A stretch of 34,886 bases of DNA, taken from positions 1 through 34,886 of the forward strand of contig JAFPEE010000207.1 of assembly GCA_017389705.1 (NCBI GenBank). The letters are read 5' to 3'. The notes under the pieces were generated by a model that worked only from the letters and a program-made list of their open reading frames with translations, searched no databases and had not been told where the DNA came from. The DNA is from Prevotella sp. (GTDB taxonomy: Bacteria > Bacteroidota > Bacteroidia > Bacteroidales > Bacteroidaceae). Positions 28,772 through 34,886 of the stretch are shown here, piece by piece; within the stretch, counting starts at the first letter, position 1, and each line of letters starts with the position of its first letter. Both the position numbers and the translations under genes were made by a program.

Positions 28772-30112
28772 ATGTCTGAACGAATATTCAAGAGAAAAAT
28801 CTACGAGAAAATGCTCGACTGGAAGAAGAACCAGCACGGTACAACAGCCTTGTTGATTCGTGGTGCCAGGCGTATTGGTAAGTCCACTATCGCAGAAGAG
28901 TTTGCCCGAAATGAATATGAGAGCTATCTGGTAGTGGACTTTGCTAAAGCGGCAGACAATGTGAAGCAGCTGTTCAATGACATATCCAACCTTGATATGC
29001 TGTTCACACAACTGCAACTGTCATATCACGCGAGTCTGAAGCCTGGCAAATCAGTCATCATCTTCGACGAGATACAGAAGCAGCCATTGGCACGGCAAGC
29101 CATCAAATACCTGATTGCCGATGGACGTTACGACTATATCGAGACTGGTTCGTTGCTTAGCATCAAGAAAAGCACAAAGGGGATTATGATTCCAAGTGAA
29201 GAGACTCGTCTTGATATGTACCCAATGGACTACGAAGAATTCCGTTGGGCATTGGGGGATGAGGCAACTATACCCCTACTCCGCACAATGTTTGAGCAAA
29301 AGAAACCACTTTCAGATGCATTGAACCGCAAACTCATGATGGACTTCCGCCTGTATATGCTTGTAGGAGGAATGCCACAGGCTGTCAACGACTATCTGGA
29401 CACACAAGACCTAAGCATCGTTGACCAACGTAAGCGTAGCATCCTTGAGCTATATGACCAGGATTTTTACAACCTTGACCCAACTGGACAAACATCAATG
29501 CTATTCCATGCCATACCAGCCCAGCTGAACAGCAACGCTTCTCGCTATCAAGTCAGCAGCGTAATTGAAGGGAGCCGAGTAGACAGACTGACAGAGCAGA
29601 TTGCCATTCTCAAAGACTCGATGACCACCAACATAGCATATCATGCCAACGACCCCAGTGCGGGACTTGCCCTCCATATTAGCACAGAACAGTTCAAGTT
29701 GTTCTGCGCAGACACGGGACTGTTTGTGACCCTTGCTTTCTGGGATGACGATTTCAAAAATAATGATATATACCGGAAACTGCTAAGTAACAAGCTGAAT
29801 GCAGACATTGGCTATATCTATGAGAATATTGTTGCTCAGATGCTGACCGCAGCAGGCAACAAGCTCTACTATCACACATGGCCAACAGAGACTGGCAAGC
29901 ACAACTATGAGGTAGACTTCATCATATCTCGAAAAGCAAAGATTTGTCCTATCGAAGTAAAGTCTGCCCAATCTACGCCACACCCATCTATAGATGAGTT
30001 CCAGAAGAAATTTTCTTCGAGAATACTTCAAAGATACCTTCTCCACACTAAGGACATACGTAAGGATCAAGACATGTGGTGTCTGCCTGTCTATATGGCA
30101 CCTCTTTTATAA
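28772..30112 (+). CDS. AAA ATPase with DUF4143 C-terminal domain
   Basis: The protein is 446 aa. The P-loop GARRIGKST is at 31-39, the Walker B VIIFDE at 95-100, and IETGSLLS near 123-130 is the sensor-1 region, together forming the AAA_14 domain. The central part (about 200-330) is helical with a winged-helix feel. The C-terminal DUF4143 segment contains NYEVDFIISRKAKICPIEVKSAQ (about 380-402), which matches the PD-(D/E)xK-like 'EvDFii......p.EvKs' core, so nuclease activity is possible. These proteins are abundant and mobile in Bacteroidota and archaea; their role is unproven, with defence or DNA maintenance suggested. The ORF has its own promoter and three upstream direct repeats, and ends in a bidirectional terminator. 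Confidence 0.88.
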   Translation: MSERIFKRKIYEKMLDWKKNQHGTTALLIRGARRIGKSTIAEEFARNEYESYLVVDFAKAADNVKQLFNDISNLDMLFTQLQLSYHASLKPGKSVIIFDEIQKQPLARQAIKYLIADGRYDYIETGSLLSIKKSTKGIMIPSEETRLDMYPMDYEEFRWALGDEATIPLLRTMFEQKKPLSDALNRKLMMDFRLYMLVGGMPQAVNDYLDTQDLSIVDQRKRSILELYDQDFYNLDPTGQTSMLFHAIPAQLNSNASRYQVSSVIEGSRVDRLTEQIAILKDSMTTNIAYHANDPSAGLALHISTEQFKLFCADTGLFVTLAFWDDDFKNNDIYRKLLSNKLNADIGYIYENIVAQMLTAAGNKLYYHTWPTETGKHNYEVDFIISRKAKICPIEVKSAQSTPHPSIDEFQKKFSSRILQRYLLHTKDIRKDQDMWCLPVYMAPLL

Positions 30113-30129
30113 CAAAACAGTATTAATAT

Positions 30130-30165
30130 AAAAATAGCAGAGCCATTTAAGTTCTGCTATTTTTT
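30130..30165. terminator. Bidirectional terminator between ATPase gene and ssb
   Basis: AAAAATAGCAGA (30130-30141) pairs with TCTGCTATTTTT (30153-30164), with T runs on both strands. It serves both convergent genes. Confidence 0.85.
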
Positions 30166-30171
30166 CATTAC

Positions 30172-30555
30172 TTAGAAGGGCAGGTCGTCCTTCTTCTCCT
30201 TGGGAGTGTCAGTTGGAGCATCTGGCACATTGCTGTCAGTCGCAGGCTTCTTGCCAATATTCAAGAAGTCGATGTTCTTGGCATGAACACGAAGCTGAGC
30301 TCTTGGGGTTCCGTCCTTGCCCTCCCACTGGTCTATCTTGATATTACCGTGAATGGTCAGAATCTTACCCTTAGTGAAATACTGCACCAGTTTGATGTGT
30401 GCCGGGTCTGAGGTCTGTACCCTCACCCACTGCGTCACCTCCTCACCCTTTGAGAAGTCATTAACGGCTAAATCCATTGAGAGGAACTGTCCGTTTACAC
30501 CATCAACTACCTTTGCATCCTTGGCAACTCTGCCTGTAAAATTTGAATAAATCAT
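30172..30555 (-). CDS. ssb: Single-stranded DNA-binding protein
   Basis: The preferred ATG at 30555 gives 127 aa (MIYSNFTGRVAKDAKVV); the frame stays open further upstream but that part is not protein-like. The OB fold spans about 1-105, with FLSMDLAVNDF, TQWVRVQTSDP, YFTKGKILTIHGNIKIDQWEGKDGTPRAQLRVHAKNIDFL, matching the SSB strands 1, 3, 4 and 5. A short acidic/proline tail ends KKDDLPF, the tip that binds SSB partner proteins. It is shorter than many chromosomal SSBs (about 150-180 aa), as often seen for SSBs of mobile elements. It is convergent with the ATPase gene. Confidence 0.92.
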   Translation of the reverse strand: MIYSNFTGRVAKDAKVVDGVNGQFLSMDLAVNDFSKGEEVTQWVRVQTSDPAHIKLVQYFTKGKILTIHGNIKIDQWEGKDGTPRAQLRVHAKNIDFLNIGKKPATDSNVPDAPTDTPKEKKDDLPF

Positions 30556-30930
30556 AACTATAATTGTTTTGAAGTTTAACTTTTTCCCTCTTGGTTCGGA
30601 GCTTTTATGCTCCTTGCCGTCAGGGACTTTTCTTTTCACGATGCCACACAAAGGTTGATGAAGACGATAGGCAATCGGAAGCTTTGGTGCGAATTACGTC
30701 AAATACTCGTTCCTGAAGGGAAAGGAAGATTTTTCGGAATCCGTACCGAATACCGAGGCCATTCGGAAACAGCGATTTACCTTTGCAGAGCGAAAAGAAT
30801 ATGTCTTCAGACGGCAAAGGAGGAAAGATACAATCAACAAGCGATATGGGTTTCATAGGGGAAATCCCCACAACATTTTAGGGAATCCGTCCTTGCTGAA
30901 TAGGATAATTCTCTTTCAAACCTCACCAAA
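30556..30930. other. 375-bp region between ssb and the HMA-like gene, no convincing gene
   Basis: On the minus strand a leader hairpin (GGAGC 30598-30602 with GCTCC 30609-30613, within a larger TCCCT/AGGGA pairing) precedes ssb, and a near-consensus -7 box AACCTTTG (30656-30649) could drive ssb. On the plus strand TACCTTTG at 30778-30785 is promoter-like. Two 83-codon frames, one per strand, overlap each other and show no family features. Confidence 0.4.
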
Positions 30931-30944
30931 TCACCCTATCTTTG
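30914..30944 (+). promoter_or_regulatory. Promoter of the secreted HMA-like gene
   Basis: TATCTTTG (30937-30944) followed by C is a -7 box; TTTC (30914-30917) lies 19 bp upstream as a weak -33 element. Confidence 0.55.
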
Positions 30945-30963
30945 CACCGTGAACATTTGAAGA

Positions 30964-30991
30964 CCCTTGATAAGGGGCTGGCGTAAGCCAG
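30964..30991 (+). promoter_or_regulatory. Two small hairpins in the 5' leader
   Basis: CCCTT-GAT-AAGGG (30964-30976) and CTGGC-GTAA-GCCAG (30978-30991), the second with a GNRA-type loop, lie one base apart, 30 nt before the ATG. They may stabilise the mRNA. Confidence 0.45.
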
Positions 30992-31020
30992 GGATTATTA
31001 ACAATTAAAAAAAGAAGATT

Positions 31021-31410
31021 ATGAAGACAATGAATAAGGTGATCGCAGCCATGATGATGATGGCAATCACAACAATGCCGGCAATGGCAGGTAATAAGCA
31101 CCACAACGACAGAAACGACAAGAAGACAACTGTTGTCGTAGTGAATAATGACAGAGGTGGCTCGCACTTCGACAAGGTGGACAGGGCACTGTCACATAAT
31201 GGTTATCACAAAGGCCACGCCTATCGTCCTGACGTGAAGACCTGCACCTTCAGGGTAAGCCGTCACGACTCCCATCGTAAAATAGTGGCCAAGGTTGAGC
31301 ACATGAAAGGCGTTATGGACACCAAGTGGAATCCCCGTACCCGCGAAGTGACAGTCATCTACGATGCCAAGGTAACGTCAGCTCGACATATCAGGCACTT
31401 CATGGCATAG
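31021..31410 (+). CDS. Small secreted His-rich protein with HMA-like fold, lacking CxxC
   Basis: The protein is 129 aa with a Met-rich signal peptide cleaved near PAMA|GNKHH (residue 23). A His/Asp/Asn-rich linker (GNKHHNDRNDKK) follows, then VNNDRGGSHFDKVDRALSHNGYHKGH. The C-terminal half, CTFRVSRHDSHRKIVAKVEHMKGVMDTKWNPRTREVTVIYDAKVTSARHIRHFM, has the beta-alpha-beta-beta-alpha-beta rhythm of heavy-metal-associated domains ('v..ve.i.GV.....n..t..v.V.yd....'), but the metal site GMTCxxC is replaced by RHDSH. It may bind metal through His residues; this is inference. It has its own promoter and leader, and a strong terminator follows. Confidence 0.65.
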   Translation: MKTMNKVIAAMMMMAITTMPAMAGNKHHNDRNDKKTTVVVVNNDRGGSHFDKVDRALSHNGYHKGHAYRPDVKTCTFRVSRHDSHRKIVAKVEHMKGVMDTKWNPRTREVTVIYDAKVTSARHIRHFMA

Positions 31411-31434
31411 CCATTCTACATACAATCCCAGAAG

Positions 31435-31468
31435 AAGCCCCGGCTTGCGATTTGCAGGTCGGGGCTTT
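31435..31468. terminator. Terminator between convergent HMA-like and YbjQ-family genes
   Basis: AAGCCCCG (31435-31442) pairs with CGGGGCTT (31460-31467), followed by TTAATTGTT. It can serve both directions. Confidence 0.75.
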
Positions 31469-31494
31469 AATTGTTATGTTTTATCAGTTGTGTT

Positions 31495-31812
31495 TCAGAT
31501 AACTACGGCTGTTCCGCTAGTGGCCACCATAAGCATTGAGCCACTGGCTCCGATGGTCTCGTAGTCGATGTCGATGCCAACGATGGCATTAGCACCAAGA
31601 GCTTGGGCACGCTGCATCATCTCCTGCATGGAAGAATCTTTGGCCTCGATGAGTACTTTCTCGTACGATCCGCTGCGTCCGCCGAAGAAGTCAGTTATAC
31701 CAGCCATGAAGTCTTTAAGGACATTGGCACCAATAATTACTTCACCTGTCACCACTCCTTTGTATTCACGGATGGGGCGACCTTCAATCTGTGGGGTTGT
31801 TGATAGTATCAT
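31495..31812 (-). CDS. YbjQ/UPF0145-family protein
   Basis: The 105-aa protein matches the whole length of the family. [35 protein letters not shown] is the opening strand set; the middle has the helix [32 protein letters not shown], with 'A..lGAnAivG...dY' as the family signature; it ends with [14 protein letters not shown]. Members form pentameric rings (DUF74); heavy-metal binding has been proposed, but the function is not established. It is last in a minus-strand gene cluster, 59 bp after the MBL-fold gene. Confidence 0.9.
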   Translation of the reverse strand: MILSTTPQIEGRPIREYKGVVTGEVIIGANVLKDFMAGITDFFGGRSGSYEKVLIEAKDSSMQEMMQRAQALGANAIVGIDIDYETIGASGSMLMVATSGTAVVI

Positions 31813-31871
31813 AATTGTTCTTTTTAAAAGTTTCTATTTATTAGACGTGATATGGAGGCAAAAAGTTTCAC

Positions 31872-32621
31872 TCAGATTTTAATTGTTTCTCCTTCCTCGC
31901 TGATTTCCCAGAAAGGAATACCTTTCTCGTCTGTAAACTCCTTCATTCGCCAAGCTGATTCAAAGCCTGTTGTGAAATGCATGGGAACGAAGAGACCGAC
32001 CTCGAAACGCTCTATGAACTGTCGGCCTCCAAGGGTGTAGCCGTTGCCTATGCGACCGTCTATGGGAAACATCACCACGTCGAAGCTATCTGCTATCTTC
32101 CGGATGTCTTTCAATTCACCCAAGTATTGCTTCTCGTGGGCTATAGGGTCGAACGCCTCTTCCATTTCAAAACTATACATCTGCTGACCAGGAACAACAT
32201 CGGGCAAGAACTTGGCATACCAGTTGTTCAAGTCACCAGCATGGAAGATTCGTCGGCCCTCAGTCTCAACTATCCAAGACACACCGCTATCCGTGCTGCC
32301 TAATGCCCAAACAGAGATAGTGCCATCAGTCCACGTGCCTCCTTTAGCCAGCCACACGTCGGCATCCTCCTTACTGGCTCTCCGATGTTTGTAGATGTCC
32401 TTCGAGAGAATGTAGGTGATAGCTTCCTGCTGCTTCTTCCATTCAAAGATGGCCCTATTGAAGTGGTCTTCGTGGAAGTGGCTGGAGAAGACATAGACAT
32501 GCTTATCCTTCTTCAGGAGCGAAGAGACAACATCGTACGGATCCAGCCAGTAGTCGAATATCAGAATGGACTTCTCTGTTTCCAATACGAAACAACTATG
32601 GAAGATGTATGTCAGAGTCAT
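31872..32621 (-). CDS. MBL-fold metallo-hydrolase
   Basis: The protein is 249 aa. The metal motif HFHEDH (about 48-53) matches HxHxDH. FHAGDLNNWY supplies the bridging Asp, and VPMHF the last His, giving a complete two-metal site. The early ILIFDYWLDP strand and the spacing resemble the UlaG-like or hydroxyacylglutathione hydrolase-like MBL proteins. Substrate unknown. It starts 3 nt after the stop of the preceding 383-aa gene, so the two are likely co-translated. Confidence 0.88.
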   Translation of the reverse strand: MTLTYIFHSCFVLETEKSILIFDYWLDPYDVVSSLLKKDKHVYVFSSHFHEDHFNRAIFEWKKQQEAITYILSKDIYKHRRASKEDADVWLAKGGTWTDGTISVWALGSTDSGVSWIVETEGRRIFHAGDLNNWYAKFLPDVVPGQQMYSFEMEEAFDPIAHEKQYLGELKDIRKIADSFDVVMFPIDGRIGNGYTLGGRQFIERFEVGLFVPMHFTTGFESAWRMKEFTDEKGIPFWEISEEGETIKI

Positions 32622-32624
32622 TGA

Positions 32625-33776
32625 TTACTTCTTTTCTTCTACAATATCCGGTCTCTTGGCCCTGTTGTAATTGTCGGGATATTGCTGATGCATCTCGTCC
32701 AACTTGCGGTTGATCTCACCTTCAAGTGTCTGAACAGTGTAAAACCAGTCCTTTGGAATAGGGCCAAGCTGGCTACGCTGAAAGCCAAAGCCGTTGTCTG
32801 TGACGGCAGTGACCAGTACCCTGAGGTTTGGCTTGTTGAAAAACCAAGAGAGACCCCACACATCGTCAACGATACGGGTCAACAGCTTTTGATTAAATGC
32901 ACTGGGCTTGCCGTCATCACCGTCTGATTCATACAATTCGTCATCCTCGCCAACAAAGAAGAATCTTCTAGGTATGTAATAGCTACCCCAGTCAGCATCC
33001 ATCCTGAAACGTTTCTCACCGAGCTTGTCTATGCCGATAACAATATTGTCAGGAAGCTCCTCTGCTGAATCCCTGGATTTTCGGTTGGAAACGGTGATTC
33101 CGTGTCGTTCCAAGTCCTGAAGCTGCATCTCATACTCACAGTCATGTTCACGGGCGTTGTAATCAGCGGCATCTCTGAGAGCAGCCAAGGGAATGGTATC
33201 TCCCTTCTTGCCGACTATCAGACGCTCAATACCGTCAGAAATCTCTTTACCATCGAACACACGCCAGTCATCATCAACGATCGGGAACGTGATAAACTTG
33301 TCACAATAGTATTTCTTACGATCCTCATCAGTGGCTTCACAAATCAGCACGCCTTTCAGGTCGTAGAAGAAAGAGCCAAGTCTGATTACCTTCTGTTCGC
33401 TCTCCAGATTCACCTCAAAACCCTCATGAGAAGATTCATACTTGGTCATATATACCTGATTCATACTGTCATTGATGACAATATGTTCGGCATCCTTGGG
33501 CTTAATCTCATGTGGAATGGGCTCTTCGAGGAAGAAAGGATTGGAAACCGTGAATTTCAATGCCCAGTCGACCTGGCCAAACCATTCTTTTGACATGACA
33601 CTACAGCAGCGAATATAGGGGTATTTTTTCAATTCTGCCTCAATGAGATTAATCAGCCTTTCCTCACTAAGTGAGATTTCCTTTGTCTTGTATGGGATGT
33701 TTTCAAATACTGCTTTTATTCGTTCGTCTGTATTCTTCAGATAATATGTAAGCAGATATGTCTTCTCTTTTTTCAT
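32625..33776 (-). CDS. Unrecognised 383-aa protein
   Basis: No family is recognised. It has no signal peptide or membrane segment and is strongly acidic, with clusters such as VGEDDELYESDGDDGKPS. Secondary-structure-like blocks include VDDVWGLSWFFNKPNLRVLVTAVTDNGFGFQ and PKDWFYTVQTLEGEINRKLDEMHQQYP near the C-terminus. It is a soluble, probably cytosolic protein. Tight linkage to the MBL hydrolase downstream (3-nt gap) suggests a joint role. Start ATG (MKKEKTYLLTYYL) follows a leader of 99 bp after the small upstream gene. Confidence 0.75.
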   Translation of the reverse strand: MKKEKTYLLTYYLKNTDERIKAVFENIPYKTKEISLSEERLINLIEAELKKYPYIRCCSVMSKEWFGQVDWALKFTVSNPFFLEEPIPHEIKPKDAEHIVINDSMNQVYMTKYESSHEGFEVNLESEQKVIRLGSFFYDLKGVLICEATDEDRKKYYCDKFITFPIVDDDWRVFDGKEISDGIERLIVGKKGDTIPLAALRDAADYNAREHDCEYEMQLQDLERHGITVSNRKSRDSAEELPDNIVIGIDKLGEKRFRMDADWGSYYIPRRFFFVGEDDELYESDGDDGKPSAFNQKLLTRIVDDVWGLSWFFNKPNLRVLVTAVTDNGFGFQRSQLGPIPKDWFYTVQTLEGEINRKLDEMHQQYPDNYNRAKRPDIVEEKK

Positions 33777-33875
33777 CTTTAATTTGGGTTCTTATTGTCC
33801 TCAATTCCGTTCTTACAATCTTGCATCGTACTTACGATATGATTGAATATCATACCAATGCACTTTTCTTCCTGA

Positions 33876-34064
33876 TCATCTGTCCAGTTTTTCGGTCATT
33901 GTTGCTAGATGTGCAGCTAACACATCCGACAAAGCCTTGACTATATGGGTCATGTCAACAGGTTTTTCCGATTTCATACAAAAATCGACTATTGTTTTTG
34001 TTATCAGTGATGTTATTATTTGAGAATTATCGACATTCTCAACTTCATTCTTTTCTTTCATCAT
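33876..34064 (-). CDS. Small protein of unknown function (62 aa)
   Basis: The frame starts 7 nt after the thioredoxin-like gene's stop, with a second ATG immediately after the first. The peptide, MKEKNEVENVDNSQIITSLITKTIVDFCMKSEK..., is amphipathic helical, with ADVLAAHLATMTEKLDR-like helical ending. No family is recognised; position in an operon and a plausible composition support it being real. Confidence 0.5.
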   Translation of the reverse strand: MMKEKNEVENVDNSQIITSLITKTIVDFCMKSEKPVDMTHIVKALSDVLAAHLATMTEKLDR

Positions 34065-34071
34065 AAAACAA

Positions 34072-34389
34072 TTATATATTCAAATTTCTAATTATTTTGT
34101 GCTCCAGCTCTTCCAAATTAATGAACTGAGAGGCACGATAGATTTCCTTCCCATCCATCAGCAACAGCACAGTAGGCCCTGAGTAGACCAAGAACCTTCC
34201 TGCAATCAATGGCTCTTCACGAATGTCTGTGTAAAAGGAACATAGTGAGGTATGACTGTCTGCAAGACGCTGCACTTTATCAAGCATGACATTGCAGACT
34301 CCGCAGTCGAGAGCCTTTATGTAGAAGAGACACAAATGGTTTTCTGTCAGTGCCTGCTCAATATCCGTTATGTTCGTCAGATGTTTCAT
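34072..34389 (-). CDS. Thioredoxin-fold protein with CGVC active site
   Basis: The protein is 105 aa, the size of a plain thioredoxin. After IEQALTENHLCLFYIKALDCGVCNVMLDKVQRLAD comes the active site Cys-Gly-Val-Cys at about 29-32; then the SGPTVLLLMDGKEIYRASQFINLEEL stretch carries the cis-Pro (GPTV) and the terminal helix. No signal peptide is visible, so it is cytosolic. A VC rather than PC dipeptide implies a different redox potential from thioredoxin. It overlaps the end of the upstream lipoprotein gene by 4 nt. Confidence 0.85.
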   Translation of the reverse strand: MKHLTNITDIEQALTENHLCLFYIKALDCGVCNVMLDKVQRLADSHTSLCSFYTDIREEPLIAGRFLVYSGPTVLLLMDGKEIYRASQFINLEELEHKIIRNLNI

Positions 34390-34773
34390 TGTATCTCTAA
34401 TCTTGGTTTTACGGGGTCTGTCAGACGGATGATGTTGTCGTATTCTACATGGGTTACGCCTTTCACTTTCTTGAAATACGCCATTGTCTCTTCAAGAGTT
34501 TTGCTTTCTGGCTTCTTCAAGGCCAAACCGTTGATGATGCCGTAGTCATAGATAATATCGCAACCGTATTCCTTGATGGCTTTCAGCAAAGGGTCTTTGC
34601 CAATCTCTGCATTGTACATAACCAGGAATACATTGGGCGAGTGTTCTGGGACATACTTGTGCTCTATGTTGATTGGGGTAGATAACTCCAGCGTTTGCTT
34701 TGACTTGCATGAGGTCAAAGCAACAACACAAATGAAGATATAAAGTACTGAACTTTCGCAAGTGAATATTCAT
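34386..34773 (-). pseudogene. Lipoprotein gene with a frameshift in the signal peptide
   Basis: From ATG 34773 one frame reads MNIHLRKFSTLY; the next frame continues IFICVVALTSCKSKQTLELS to a stop at 34386. Joining them needs two more bases (AT) in the short TA run at 34738-34742, giving a textbook lipoprotein signal with lipobox ALTSC. The in-frame downstream part has no ATG; a TTG at 34718 would lack the signal. The mature part, about 105 aa, is unrecognised (VFLVMYNAEIGKDPLLKAIKEYGCDIIYDYGIINGLALKKP). It overlaps the thioredoxin-like gene by 4 nt. Cause may be mutation, sequencing error or slippage in the TA run. Confidence 0.6.
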
Positions 34774-34776
34774 TCA

Positions 34777-34886
34777 TCAAGCGACTAATTTATACATTTG
34801 ATAAAGTTTATGGAACTTAGGATTGGCATCAATAACCGCAGAAAGCAGTTCGCTGGCATCGGCAGAGATCATCTCTGCGATTTCCA
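34777..34886 (-). CDS. 3' end of an unrecognised gene (35 aa visible)
   Basis: The minus-strand frame from the window edge reads EIAEMISADASELLSAVIDANPKFHKLYQMYKLVA and stops 3 nt before the lipoprotein ATG. Amphipathic helical; no family is recognised. It is likely the preceding gene of the same operon. Confidence 0.5.
   Translation of the reverse strand, partial: EIAEMISADASELLSAVIDANPKFHKLYQMYKLVA

Noticed and set aside
30607..30871. Two overlapping 83-codon frames, one on each strand
   Set aside because: They overlap each other and the ssb leader, with no family match or proper start context.

Overview
The window looks like a chromosomal segment of a Bacteroidales bacterium, most likely Prevotella-like (Prevotellaceae). 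This rests on Bacteroidota-type promoters (-7 box TAnnTTTG), FimA/Mfa1-type lipoprotein fimbrillins, a DUF3575 protein, a DUF3853 protein beside a tyrosine integrase, an SSB ending in DDLPF, and period-7 junk repeats between genes. The genus is inference; no rRNA or complete tRNA is present.

Region 1 (1-20000, minus strand) is one long fimbrial operon read right to left from a promoter at about 19950. Its order is a DUF3575 outer-membrane protein, a 762-aa Mfa1-like fimbrillin, a FimB/Mfa2-like anchor lipoprotein, a second large fimbrillin (558 aa), two smaller fimbrillin-like lipoproteins (371 and 344 aa), and a giant 3899-aa secreted protein. The giant has about 35-40 [YF]GG[GN] repeats, a GLUG-like segment and a type IX secretion-like tail. 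It probably caps or decorates the fimbria. An 11-C tract lies just upstream of the promoter and could make expression phase-variable. Past the giant gene are three 40-bp tandem copies of a short palindrome and then the start of a REP-associated tyrosine transposase (RAYT). The same palindrome occurs four times, plus one decayed copy, inside the 3' part of the giant gene, always in the same reading frame. This is the most striking observation in the window.

Region 2 (20100-24340, plus) is a tripartite efflux operon: TolC-type outer-membrane channel, EmrA/HlyD-type adaptor, 12-14 TM MFS-like pump. Gene junctions here and in region 1 are built from heptamer or nonamer repeats, and heptamer runs also sit in frame inside the tolC-like and pump genes.

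Region 3 (24340-26350) holds a strong promoter followed by a large GC-rich nested palindrome with no gene, then an M18 aminopeptidase with an N-terminal frameshift, then a truncated Xre-type antitoxin.

Region 4 (26320-30120, plus) is an integrative-element module: paired 12-bp direct repeats, a tyrosine integrase, a leader RNA with two competing folds, a DUF3853 (AlpA-like) regulator, three 33-bp-phased direct repeats, and an AAA ATPase/DUF4143 protein.

Region 5 (30170-34886) has ssb (minus), a secreted His-rich HMA-like protein (plus), and a minus-strand operon: an unknown partial gene, a frameshifted lipoprotein, a thioredoxin-like protein, a small protein, a 383-aa unknown, an MBL-fold hydrolase and a YbjQ-family protein.
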